Translations under genes and position numbers: made by a program
Shown: one piece after another, positions 1 to 7,246 of the stretch
Position numbering within the stretch: position 1 is the first letter of the stretch
How the letters are laid out: each line of letters starts with the position of its first letter
Source of the DNA: Methanoregula sp.
Lineage (GTDB): Archaea; Halobacteriota; Methanomicrobia; Methanomicrobiales; Methanospirillaceae
NCBI GenBank assembly: GCA_030653335.1
Contig: JAURZP010000481.1
Coordinates: 1-8,253 of the forward strand
Reading direction: 5' to 3'
Length of the DNA: 8,253 nt
Notes under the pieces: model-generated
The model's input: the letters and a program-made list of their open reading frames with translations, nothing else
What the model was told of the DNA's origin: nothing
Database searches by the model: none

Positions 1-928
1 CAACCCCGAGCAGCATGATCGCCGTTGCATAGCGCCAGAGAGTATGGTACTGCCTGCGGTAGGTGTTGCCAAGATACTCATCTGCCCGCGACAGATGCTG
101 GTATGCCCGCGCGACAGATTTGGGATCCGAGATCTGGCCAATGTTTCCTTCCACCCACTGCGCTATAGTTTCAGGAGTATCATCCACATCATAGGAGAGA
201 CGCAGCAGTTCCTCATCGGGAGTATTTTTAAACAGGGCAGAGATGAGCGAGAAGATGGATACCCGTTCGTCCTTCTGGGAAGTATGCACCTGCGCATCGT
301 CAATCTTTTCACGCCCGATCGCCGAGGCGTAGAGCATGTTAACCGCTGACCGGATATCGCCTTCTGCGCTCTCAGCGATTGCATGAATTGCTGATTCGCT
401 GCAGCTGATCTTCTCAGCAGAGCAGAGATATTTGAGCCGTGGGGCAATCGACCGCGCAGTAACCGCCTTGAACTGGACAGGTTCGCACCGTGCCCGGAGT
501 TCGGGAGAGAGCCCGTAAAGGTCATTTGCGATCAGGATGATCGGCTGCTGGGCTCTCCGTATACATTCGATGATCGCTTTGGCACCGCCACGGTCTGCTG
601 TGCCCTGCAGGTTGTCAGCCTCATCGAGCACGATCAGTTTCCGCGACGCACCCGTCAGGCTTGCAGTCTGGCTTCCTGCACCGGCAATGCGCTCGATGAC
701 TACGGCAGTCCGCGTGTCACTTGCATTGAGCTCGATTGCCTCCCACTTCATGTCATTTGCCAGCGCGTACGCACTGGACGTCTTACCGATACCGGGCTTG
801 CCGTAGATAAGGAGGGGTTTTGACTTCCTCGTCCAGTTCTTTGCCCACTCCGCAATCTGACGTATTGCTGTCCCATTGCCGACAATATCCTGCAACCGTA
901 CGGGGCGGTATTTCTCTGCCCAGTCCAT
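1..928 (-). CDS. rfcL: Replication factor C large subunit, N-terminal part (3' end cut by window edge)
   Basis: Clamp-loader ATPase large subunit, which with the small subunits loads the PCNA sliding clamp at primer-template junctions during DNA replication. Translating the minus strand from the ATG at 926-928 gives 309 open residues to the window edge. They begin MDWAEKYRP, the characteristic RfcL start. Visible AAA+ motifs are Walker A GKPGIGKT at residues 43-50, Walker B LDEAD at 101-105, sensor 1 around ILIAND at 131-136, an LRARC segment near 144-148, and a sensor-2-like EGDIRSAVNML at 189-199. The LNASDTRT stretch and the ADRGG after Walker B favour the large over the small subunit. Walker A has Lys where the common form GPPGTGKT has Pro. 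The C-terminal part, normally with the PCNA-binding tail, lies outside. No Shine-Dalgarno sequence precedes the ATG, so the mRNA may be leaderless. The gene is divergent from the marker 2 gene. Confidence 0.93.
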   Translation of the reverse strand, partial: MDWAEKYRPVRLQDIVGNGTAIRQIAEWAKNWTRKSKPLLIYGKPGIGKTSSAYALANDMKWEAIELNASDTRTAVVIERIAGAGSQTASLTGASRKLIVLDEADNLQGTADRGGAKAIIECIRRAQQPIILIANDLYGLSPELRARCEPVQFKAVTARSIAPRLKYLCSAEKISCSESAIHAIAESAEGDIRSAVNMLYASAIGREKIDDAQVHTSQKDERVSIFSLISALFKNTPDEELLRLSYDVDDTPETIAQWVEGNIGQISDPKSVARAYQHLSRADEYLGNTYRRQYHTLWRYATAIMLLGV

Positions 929-944
929 ACAGACACGTTGACTG

Positions 945-1007
945 TATATCAAATAAAATCACTCAGTTGTCAGCGATGTTTCTTTTACCGGAGTTATATC
1001 AAATAAA
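945..1007. promoter_or_regulatory. Divergent rfcL / marker 2 promoter region with two 13-bp direct repeats
   Basis: The 144-bp gap between the divergent rfcL and marker 2 starts contains TATATCAAATAAA twice, at 945-957 and 995-1007, exactly 50 bp apart. Both copies are AT-rich and TATA-like on either strand. Read on the minus strand, the 945-957 copy is centred about 23 bp upstream of the rfcL ATG, the distance expected for a TATA box of a leaderless transcript. Read on the plus strand, the 995-1007 copy could serve marker 2 with a 5' leader of roughly 45 nt. Promoter function is inferred from position and composition. The copies might instead be operator half-sites. Confidence 0.5.
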
Positions 1008-1072
1008 TTATCTCTGATGAAACGAAATGAGGATGTAAGCAATAATGTTTTAGCTGATTTTCAGGTGATGCC

Positions 1073-2086
1073 GTGACCCACAACTGCTCAACAGAGACAA
1101 TTGCAAAAGTAGTCCAGGAATACGAGGGTGTCCGGCGCAAGCATGCCATCGGAGAGATGGTCCGGGCATTGAAGATCGATGCCCCGCACGTGGTCGCCTC
1201 ATTCGGTGAGGATGCAGCGGTGATTGAGCACAATGGCGAAGCGCTGCTGCTTGCCGCAGACGGTATCTGGAGCAGGCTTATGGAAGCTGATCCGTACTGG
1301 GCTGGATACTGCTCGGTGCTTGTCAATATCCACGATATCGCTGCTATGGGCGGTCACCCGATCGCGATGGTGGATATTTTCTCGATCGCAAAGACCACCG
1401 TGCAGGAACAGGTGGTTAAGGGAATGCACGATGCCTCCGCCCAGTTCGGTGTTCCGATTGTAGGCGGACACCTGCACCCCGATGCCCCGTACAGCGTCAT
1501 CGATGTCTCGATTCTCGGTTCTGCCCGGCTGGATTCAGTCATCTACAGCCACACTGCGCAGGTAGGTGACAGCGTTATTGCAGCAATTGATATCACGGGC
1601 CGGGTCCACCCGTCCTGTGCGCTCAACTGGGACTCGGTCACGATGAAAACCGCTGCGGAAGTCCGGGCCCAGATATCCTTAATGGAGCTGATTGGTCGTA
1701 AACATCTCGTGACGGCCGGTAAGGATATCAGCAATCCCGGTATCATCGGGACATTAGGAATGCTGCTCGAAGTGAGCTGCAAAGGTGCCGAGATCGATCT
1801 CGGCCTGATTCCAAAGCCGAACCTCTCGGAAAATAACTTAACGTTTGAACAGTGGGTCCGGATGTACCCGGGTATGGGCTTTATCCTGACGGCAAACAAG
1901 AGGCATGCAGAGGAACTCATCCGGCTCTTTACCAGTGTGGGAATGACGGCACACGAGATAGGCTCAGTGAATGCATCACGCGAACTGCGGATCCGTTACG
2001 AGGGCAAGGACACGCAGGTCTTTGATTTTATCAAGAACGGTATTATGCATCTCTCTAAAGAGGATGTGGCATGCCAGGGCCGGTAA
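1073..2086 (+). CDS. mmp2: Methanogenesis marker protein 2 (AIR synthase-related)
   Basis: This 337-residue protein belongs to the PurM/ThiL/HypE/SelD fold family and best fits the methanogen-restricted marker 2 group (TIGR03267), whose exact reaction is unknown. The N-terminal half has the family's ATP-binding pattern: GEDAAVI at residues 45-51, an Asp in AADG near 63, and VNIHDIAAMGGHPIAMVD at 84-101. A glycine-rich VGGHLHPD lies at 130-137. The C-terminal half carries DISNPGIIGTLGMLLE at 218-233, typical of the AIR synthase C-terminal domain. The start is GTG at 1073, preceded by AGGTGAT at 1063-1069. The nearby ATG at 1068 is out of frame and stops at once. The gene overlaps mtxX by 16 bp, so the two are surely one transcript. 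Family members use ATP to activate a carboxyl, amide or selenide substrate. A role in making or maturing a methanogenesis cofactor or enzyme is inference. Confidence 0.88.
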   Translation: MTHNCSTETIAKVVQEYEGVRRKHAIGEMVRALKIDAPHVVASFGEDAAVIEHNGEALLLAADGIWSRLMEADPYWAGYCSVLVNIHDIAAMGGHPIAMVDIFSIAKTTVQEQVVKGMHDASAQFGVPIVGGHLHPDAPYSVIDVSILGSARLDSVIYSHTAQVGDSVIAAIDITGRVHPSCALNWDSVTMKTAAEVRAQISLMELIGRKHLVTAGKDISNPGIIGTLGMLLEVSCKGAEIDLGLIPKPNLSENNLTFEQWVRMYPGMGFILTANKRHAEELIRLFTSVGMTAHEIGSVNASRELRIRYEGKDTQVFDFIKNGIMHLSKEDVACQGR

Positions 2087-2835
2087 AGCGCATCGGGATT
2101 GGGGTTGTGAAAGATCCCGAGAAGGTTATTGAAAGTGCAAACCGCGTGAGCGGCAAATTTGAAATTCTCTGTTATTGCTGCCCGGGAATTGTTGACAGGA
2201 ATACTGCCGGAACCGGGGTGAGTATTACTGAACATGCCAGTCCCGAACAGGCGCTCGTTGACGATCTGATGGCAGGCAGGATCGATGCGGCGGTGCGGGG
2301 AACCCTGCCGGCGAATGCCACTTTAAAAGCTTTGAAGAAAGCAGCAGGTGTCGATCATCTGGAACGTATCGCGCTGCTTGAGACAATCTCTGGGAAAAAA
2401 TTCCTGCTCACTCCGGTTGGAGTGGATGAAGGGTGGACGGTTGGAGAGAAACTCGAACTGATCAAAAAAGGCAGGAACATTGCAAAAAAATTCGGCCTGC
2501 CGGAAAAAGTCGGCATACTCTCAGGGGGCCGGCTGGGAGATATTGGAAGACACCCGCAGGTGGATGCGAGTATGGCCGATGCCGAACTGCTTGCCCGGCT
2601 GGGTGATGCCACTCACTGCGAGATCCTGATTGAGGATGCGGTTGAAACCTGCGGGCTAATCATTGCACCCGACGGTATTTCCGGCAATCTGGTCTTCAGG
2701 ACTCTCGTATTTCTGGGAGGTGGAAAGGGACATGGCGCGCCCGTAGTAAATATCAGCAGAATTTTCGTGGATAGTTCGCGCGCCTCACCAGATTATTCCA
2801 ATGCGCTATTGCTCGCAGCATCTTTGTCCGAATAA
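2071..2835 (+). CDS. mtxX: Methanogenesis marker protein 4 / MtxX family protein
   Basis: This 254-residue protein resembles MtxX (marker 4, TIGR03270), found in nearly all methanogens and named after the mtx genes of Methanosarcina barkeri. The family has been called a methyltransferase but is related to phosphate acetyl/butyryl transferases, and its reaction is not established. Conserved-looking stretches are SGGRLGDIGRHP at residues 151-162, IAPDGISGNLVFRTL at 198-212 and GGGKGHGAPVVN at 216-227, all glycine-rich and compatible with a phosphate or acyl-phosphate pocket. The ATG at 2071 sits inside the end of marker 2 with AGAGGAT just upstream, so translation is probably coupled. The length looks complete. 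A T-rich stretch follows the stop. Confidence is high for the family and low for any specific enzymatic role. Confidence 0.85.
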   Translation: MPGPVKRIGIGVVKDPEKVIESANRVSGKFEILCYCCPGIVDRNTAGTGVSITEHASPEQALVDDLMAGRIDAAVRGTLPANATLKALKKAAGVDHLERIALLETISGKKFLLTPVGVDEGWTVGEKLELIKKGRNIAKKFGLPEKVGILSGGRLGDIGRHPQVDASMADAELLARLGDATHCEILIEDAVETCGLIIAPDGISGNLVFRTLVFLGGGKGHGAPVVNISRIFVDSSRASPDYSNALLLAASLSE

Positions 2836-2847
2836 TTTTAATCGATG

Positions 2848-2863
2848 ATTTCCCTTTTGTTTG
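2848..2863 (+). terminator. Possible T-rich terminator of the marker 2-mtxX transcript
   Basis: About 13 bases after the mtxX stop a pyrimidine-rich stretch contains TTTCCCTTTTGTTTG. Archaeal RNA polymerase can stop at such U-rich tracts without a hairpin. The tract is interrupted and fairly short, so this is a weak call based on position and composition. The following A run at 2866-2872 could pair weakly with it. Confidence 0.3.
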
Positions 2864-2983
2864 TCAAAAAAACCATTTTAAAGGAAATAAAAATTATTCT
2901 GCGAAATTCTGAAGCCCGATTCCTCCGTTCTAAATGGGATGCCGCTTAAAATCGTATTGGAGCAATATTTGGGCCATTTGTCC

Positions 2984-3002
2984 GGAAAGTTTTTATATAT
3001 AT
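2984..3002 (+). promoter_or_regulatory. Strong archaeal BRE/TATA promoter of the histone gene
   Basis: GGAAAGTTTTTATATATAT matches the methanogen promoter pattern well. A purine-rich BRE (GGAAAG) is directly followed by a TATA box (TTTATATATAT). Transcription would start roughly 25 bp downstream of the box, near 3020, leaving a very short leader that includes the Shine-Dalgarno GAGGT at 3020-3024. Such a close match fits the high expression usual for histones. Confidence 0.75.
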
Positions 3003-3031
3003 CAATTGGATTTAATTTTGAGGTAAGAAAC

Positions 3032-3235
3032 ATGACCGATTTACCAATCGCAGCAGTTGTAAGGATTGCCAAGAAGAACGGAGCCGAACGCGTGGGAAGC
3101 GATGCAGCAGAAGCACTCGTTATGAGAGCAGAGAAGTACATCGCCCAGCTCACCAAGGAATCCAACAAGCTTGCAGAGCACGCGGGCAGAAAGACGATCA
3201 AGAAAGAAGACGTTGATCTGGCAGCAAAGTCCTAG
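3032..3235 (+). CDS. Archaeal histone (HMf family)
   Basis: This 67-residue minimal histone-fold protein dimerises and wraps DNA, compacting the chromosome and shaping transcription. It shows helix 1 LPIAAVVRIAKKNG, loop GAERVGSDA at 17-25, a long central helix, and HAGRKTIKKEDVDLA at 50-64. The signature residues can be placed against HMfB. R20 and K54-T55 are the usual DNA-contact positions, and R53 with D60 is the usual intramolecular salt bridge. The C terminus stops at AAKS, shorter than the RRFKK end of HMfB. The ATG at 3032 is chosen because it follows GAGGT (3020-3024) at good spacing and matches the family N terminus. The frame also opens upstream at 2939, but that extension would cross the promoter. 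The gene is monocistronic, with its own promoter and terminator, and converges with hsdR. Confidence 0.97.
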   Translation: MTDLPIAAVVRIAKKNGAERVGSDAAEALVMRAEKYIAQLTKESNKLAEHAGRKTIKKEDVDLAAKS

Positions 3236-3245
3236 ATTAATTCTC

Positions 3246-3311
3246 TTTTTTCTCGCGGTTTTTAGTTGTTCTCTTTTTGGAATTTTGTTTGTCTTGTGAT
3301 AGTATTTTTTT
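3246..3311 (+). terminator. T-tract terminator cluster after the histone gene
   Basis: Beginning 11 bases after the histone stop, four T runs occur in succession: six T at 3246-3251, five at 3259-3263, five at 3274-3278 and seven at 3305-3311. Multiple U-tracts are the typical intrinsic terminator of archaea, and several in series suit a highly transcribed gene facing a convergent operon. No stable hairpin is evident. The rest of the 175-bp gap to hsdR holds no gene. Confidence 0.65.
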
Positions 3312-3410
3312 AGAGAAAAGGCACCTGTTCGATGCTAAAAGTCGGACAAAAACTCTGGCACGCTACAGGTAACCATTGAATATTAAAATAGAACTTCCTT
3401 TTAAGAAAAC

Positions 3411-6317
3411 TCAATAATACTGCTTAATGTAGGCGTATGCTTTCCTGAATAATTCCTGGTCCAGATGCAGATTGTATTTCTTCAGCGTCTGACGAAGGGT
3501 TTTTTGGATCTCCCGCTCCATTGCGATCGATTGTTTCCATTCCGGGAACCGGATCGCCTTGACAATTTCCCCGTCAATATCATTGACAACCCGTTCAACA
3601 ATGATTGGGGTTTTATCCGTTTTTACTTCATTGAACAGATCCGTGAGAGCAGCCTTTGCTATTTTCCGCTCATCTTCCGGTTCGACTTCTTTTTCTGCTT
3701 CAAGAACTTCCTTTGCCAGACTGAGGAGGCGTTTTAAGAATTCAAGGCTGCTGAAGAAACCCTTCTCATATTCCTCTTTGATCTTTTCCAGTTTCTCTCC
3801 CAGCCCGACAAACTTTGGATTATTGAGATGTTTCTGGAGACGGTGAGTGATCTTAAACTCGATCTCTTTGATCTTTTTCGGATATTGCGCTTCCATCATT
3901 CCCTTGAGCGTATTTTCATCGAGAATGGAAATTTCGAGATCATCATGAATCGCTGCGAGATGTGCGTGCTCGTTCATGATGTCCAGTGTCTTTGCACCCA
4001 GCACATGCCAGATTAGTTTTCCCCGTCCGCTTGTGGGTTTGACAGAAACATAGACCTGGCTCAGCCAGCGATATGCATCCTTGAATTCTTCAAGACACGC
4101 GTCCGGTGACAGGGCTTCCCAGAGCCGTGAGAGATATGAGAAATCCGTTGCAAATTTATCCTTTATCTCGTCGTTAGGCAGGTGCTCCTGTGCTGCCATC
4201 AGACCTTCGTATCCCGTGACAGAACGATCAATATCCGGGAAGTAATCCAGACATTTTTTGATCGCATCAGGCAATTTTTCCCGCAATTCAGCAAGATTCT
4301 TAACGACCGTGATCATCTCCCGCTCATCGAACATCAAAGACCGGCTCACCTTATCGAACACTCCGATATAATCGACAATGAGCCCGTGTGATTTCTTTGG
4401 GTAAGGGCGGTTCACCCGCGAGATAGCCTGCACGAGCGTATGATCCTTCATCAGTTTGTCGAGATACATGGTCTGGAGGATCGGGGCGTCAAACCCAGCA
4501 AGGAGTTTGGAAGTGACGATGAGAATGCTCAACGGATCGTTCTGGTCCCGGAACCGGTCGAGGATTTTTTCCTGATCATCCCGTGTCCGGTCCCATTTCT
4601 TTTTCCATTCCTCCGGATCGGTTGGTGCAACGGTCATGACGATATCCGACATTTCGGGATCGAGCAAGGCATCCAACGCGTTCTTGTACTGGACACAGGC
4701 AAACCGGTCATAACAGACGATCATTGCCTTGAACCCATTCGGATAGACGTTCTGCTGGTAGTGTTTCACGATATGGGCAGCGATATCCTGAACTCGCTTT
4801 TCGCCGTGAACGAAATTGGATTTCCTGCCAGCACGTCTGGTGAGTTCGTTGCGTTCATCCGGTGTGAGTTGGTCCGTAATCTTTGCGAACTCTTCATCGA
4901 TTGATTCCTGGTCGATGTGATATTCCAGCAGGTGAGGCTCGAAATGAAGGGGCAGGGTTGCCTTGTCCCGGATAGACTGTTCCAGTGTGTACCGGCTGAG
5001 GTATCCCTGCTGGTCTTCTTCTGCGCCGAATGCCCAGAAGGTATTCCGGTCGATCTTGTTGATGGGTGTACCGGTCAACCCGAAGAGAAACGCATTGGGG
5101 AGAGCGGCACGCATCTTCCGTCCGAGATCCCCTTCCTGGGTCCGGTGTGCTTCATCGACCATGACGATGATATTGTCCCGGGTATTGAGTACGCCTTCCG
5201 CTTCAGCGAACCGGTAAATCGTGGTGATGATGATCTTCCGGGTATCCTGCGTAAGGAGCCGCTGGAGTTCTTCCCGGGTTGCCGCTGTGACCGTATTGGG
5301 GATCTCGGTTGCATTGAAGGTCGCGGTGATCTGGGTATCGAGGTCGATCCGGTCCACTACAATAATAACCGTGGGACTTTTCAGCAGCGGATCGACCCGG
5401 AGTTTCTGGGCGGCAAAGACCATAAGGAGCGACTTGCCGCTGCCCTGGAAGTGCCAGATTAGCCCTTTCTTGGTTGTGCCGTTTCTCACCCGCTCGACAA
5501 TCAGGTTGGTAGCATCATACTGCTGGTGCCGGCAGATGATCTTGATCTTCTGGTTCTTTTTGTTGGTGGCAAAGACAGTGAAATTCTTCACGATATCGAG
5601 AATAACAGTCGGTGTGAGAAATGCCCGGATTGTTGACAGAATTGCGGTGAGGGTCGGGGCTTTCAGGTCAATCTCTTCGCGCCACGGTGCCCAGCTGTCA
5701 ATAGGGATTCTCACTGCGCCATAGTAGAAGGCTTTTCCTTCCGTTGCAAAGGAGAAAGTATTCGGAACGAACAGCGCCGGAACGGATTTTTCATACGTTT
5801 CATTAATATCATACGCGGCATCGAACCAGCTCTCGGATGGCCGGACGGGAGTCTTGCATTCTCCGATGACAAGCGGGATGCCGTTGACGAGCAGGACAAT
5901 ATCCATCCGCTTGGTGACGGACCCGGTTGAAAATGAGTATTCGGTTGTGATGGTGTATGTGTTATTCTCGGGATTTTCAAAGTCAACGAGCCTGACCGGG
6001 ACATGCTCGCTATTTTTCCCAAAGGGCATACTGTGTTCGCCATTGAGCCATGCGGCAAACTTTTCATTGGCACGCACGAGACCTTCGCTCTGGACCGAGA
6101 GAAGAATTGCTCGGAGTTTGTAGATGACTTCATCCGCTCTCCCGGGGTTTTTTGCAATCTCCGGGTTGATCTTTTTGAGGGCTTCAACGAGATGCGGTTC
6201 AACGAAAACATCCGTTTCATCTCGTGGCAGATCTTTTCGCGAGATGTAGGTCCAGCCGGTTTTTCTCAGATAATCCCTGGTGCCGTCGCGGACGGTATTG
6301 GCTTCGTTGAAGGACAT
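3411..6317 (-). CDS. hsdR: Type I restriction enzyme endonuclease/translocase subunit HsdR
   Basis: This 968-residue protein is the normal length for HsdR, which with HsdM and HsdS translocates unmodified DNA using ATP and cuts it at a distance. The N-terminal nuclease has D139, then E153-C-K155, the PD-(D/E)xK triad with the same 13-residue spacing as in EcoR124I. The superfamily 2 motor follows: Walker A GSGKS at 292-296, DEAH at 388-391, LTGTP at 414-418, TSKLLAGFDAP at 602-612 and QAISRVNRPY at 630-639. The C-terminal third is helical and charged, the usual region for contact with the methyltransferase core. All motifs are intact, so the enzyme should be active. The ATG at 6315-6317 lies 6 bp after the stop of the HEPN-like gene and has no clear Shine-Dalgarno sequence, suggesting coupled translation. 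It is the last gene of a four-gene operon. No hsdM or hsdS is in the window, which is unusual. Confidence 0.96.
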   Translation of the reverse strand: MSFNEANTVRDGTRDYLRKTGWTYISRKDLPRDETDVFVEPHLVEALKKINPEIAKNPGRADEVIYKLRAILLSVQSEGLVRANEKFAAWLNGEHSMPFGKNSEHVPVRLVDFENPENNTYTITTEYSFSTGSVTKRMDIVLLVNGIPLVIGECKTPVRPSESWFDAAYDINETYEKSVPALFVPNTFSFATEGKAFYYGAVRIPIDSWAPWREEIDLKAPTLTAILSTIRAFLTPTVILDIVKNFTVFATNKKNQKIKIICRHQQYDATNLIVERVRNGTTKKGLIWHFQGSGKSLLMVFAAQKLRVDPLLKSPTVIIVVDRIDLDTQITATFNATEIPNTVTAATREELQRLLTQDTRKIIITTIYRFAEAEGVLNTRDNIIVMVDEAHRTQEGDLGRKMRAALPNAFLFGLTGTPINKIDRNTFWAFGAEEDQQGYLSRYTLEQSIRDKATLPLHFEPHLLEYHIDQESIDEEFAKITDQLTPDERNELTRRAGRKSNFVHGEKRVQDIAAHIVKHYQQNVYPNGFKAMIVCYDRFACVQYKNALDALLDPEMSDIVMTVAPTDPEEWKKKWDRTRDDQEKILDRFRDQNDPLSILIVTSKLLAGFDAPILQTMYLDKLMKDHTLVQAISRVNRPYPKKSHGLIVDYIGVFDKVSRSLMFDEREMITVVKNLAELREKLPDAIKKCLDYFPDIDRSVTGYEGLMAAQEHLPNDEIKDKFATDFSYLSRLWEALSPDACLEEFKDAYRWLSQVYVSVKPTSGRGKLIWHVLGAKTLDIMNEHAHLAAIHDDLEISILDENTLKGMMEAQYPKKIKEIEFKITHRLQKHLNNPKFVGLGEKLEKIKEEYEKGFFSSLEFLKRLLSLAKEVLEAEKEVEPEDERKIAKAALTDLFNEVKTDKTPIIVERVVNDIDGEIVKAIRFPEWKQSIAMEREIQKTLRQTLKKYNLHLDQELFRKAYAYIKQYY

Positions 6318-6323
6318 GAAAAT

Positions 6324-6689
6324 TCACATGGATTGGATTATTTTTTCTGCATCTTCTATCGCAATTCTGGTGTTATTTTCAGAAAGTGTCGGACTGGGGT
6401 TGTGATAATCACTGTGATTTCTCCATTGTCTCATCCTATCCAATGTTGTCGAGATGGTTTTTTTACCATTTTTTGCGAAATGATTTCTCAACAATTCGTG
6501 ATCTTTGGGTTTTTGGGTCGGGATAAACCCCATATTTATCATTGCGTAATCACGAGAATGACAAAAAGCCCCATAATACGCCCTGCTGATTGCACATCTG
6601 AATGCAGCATCGGTCGGTAAGGCAGATGATCTACCGGATTCATGGAGTGATTTGGCAATGATCAAAAAATCTGCCCACTGAAATGCCAT
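6324..6689 (-). CDS. HEPN-like domain protein
   Basis: This small, mostly helical protein of 121 residues resembles HEPN-domain proteins, many of which are RNases acting in toxin-antitoxin or abortive-infection systems. Two features support this. An SRAYYGAF segment at residues 35-42 looks like the conserved helix with paired Tyr. Near the end RMRQWRNHSDYH (85-96) contains R90-N91 and H96, which fits the loose HEPN active-site pattern R-x(4-6)-H with a polar residue after Arg. The Arg-His spacing is five residues, and the segment also resembles the RNxxDY form seen in HEPN proteins that may not be nucleases, so catalysis is uncertain. The ATG is one base after the stop of the upstream 184-residue gene (TAA-C-ATG), with GGGAG just before that stop. 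It precedes hsdR by 6 bp. A toxin or a structural partner are both possible. Confidence 0.65.
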   Translation of the reverse strand: MAFQWADFLIIAKSLHESGRSSALPTDAAFRCAISRAYYGAFCHSRDYAMINMGFIPTQKPKDHELLRNHFAKNGKKTISTTLDRMRQWRNHSDYHNPSPTLSENNTRIAIEDAEKIIQSM

Positions 6690-6690
6690 G

Positions 6691-7245
6691 TTACTCCCGG
6701 GGAGGCTGGAAATCGGTTGTTACGAGGAGATATCCCTGATCAATATCTAAAACCTTTGTATATTCTTCACATATTGCATCAATTTTCTTGATGATATCCG
6801 GCTCATATATTTCCTGTCGAACGTATATCGTAAGATATTGGTCATCGATTTCCGGATCTGAATAAAGTTCAAGACTAATCTGGGAGTTCTGCCCGAATTT
6901 TTCTTCAGTCAGGACACAGGCAAGTAAGACGATATCATAAAAATTCCGGTGCTGCAGGAGATAGTTAATCACTTCGGACGGGTGAGGGAATTCAAATCCC
7001 AAGTAATTCTGGAGAGCACGTAGAGAGCCATCTATTGTCATCGTATTGATGATCCCGGAGTCTGATTGCCAACCGGATAAAATGGTTTCACTGATTATAG
7101 AATCTGAAAACGTATTCTGTAATAATAATTCCAAGCGTTCGTTCAGTTGTTGCCGCCAAAGCTGGGGGTCATCCTCACGGCAGTCATCCGAAACCCAAGT
7201 TTTTCGGTAATGTCCGAACGGAGTTATTCTGGAGTAGGCATCCAT
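6691..7245 (-). CDS. Unrecognised 184-residue protein between TIGR04255 and HEPN-like genes
   Basis: I cannot name a family for this soluble protein, which has no signal peptide or membrane segment. The N-terminal 60 residues are polar and Trp-containing. The middle has a predicted helix with EVINYLLQHRNFYDIVLLAC at 91-110. The C-terminal part looks like alternating strands and helices: an acidic LELYSDPEIDDQYL at 125-138, YVRQEIYEPDI at 141-151, and an ending GYLLVTTDFQPPRE. The start is put at the ATG 7243-7245. It lies one base after the TAA of the upstream gene and has AAAGGAT about 8 bases before it. A TTG at 7261-7263 would add six residues and overlap that gene. Its position directly upstream of a HEPN-like gene, with a one-base gap, suggests the two products work as partners, possibly as regulator or antitoxin and effector. 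That is inference from gene order only. Confidence 0.85.
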   Translation of the reverse strand: MDAYSRITPFGHYRKTWVSDDCREDDPQLWRQQLNERLELLLQNTFSDSIISETILSGWQSDSGIINTMTIDGSLRALQNYLGFEFPHPSEVINYLLQHRNFYDIVLLACVLTEEKFGQNSQISLELYSDPEIDDQYLTIYVRQEIYEPDIIKKIDAICEEYTKVLDIDQGYLLVTTDFQPPRE

Positions 7246-7246
7246 C

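Noticed and set aside
44..806. Plus-strand open frames opposite rfcL
   Set aside because: The minus strand encodes unmistakable AAA+ clamp-loader motifs over the same bases, and the plus-strand translations show no family features.
2939..3031. A 31-residue N-terminal extension of the histone from the ATG at 2939
   Set aside because: It would run through the BRE/TATA promoter. The ATG at 3032 has a proper Shine-Dalgarno sequence and matches the normal histone N terminus.
3323..3370. Inverted repeat ACCTGT (3323-3328) / ACAGGT (3365-3370) downstream of hsdR
   Set aside because: Only six base pairs with a 36-base loop and no T run in the right place. It is too weak to call a terminator or attachment site.
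3465..6620. Several long open frames on the plus strand opposite hsdR (for example 4440-4904, 4917-5462, 6003-6620)
   Set aside because: They lie antisense to HsdR and the HEPN-like gene, whose protein motifs are clear. They have no recognisable domains and look like shadows of the codon pattern of the real genes.
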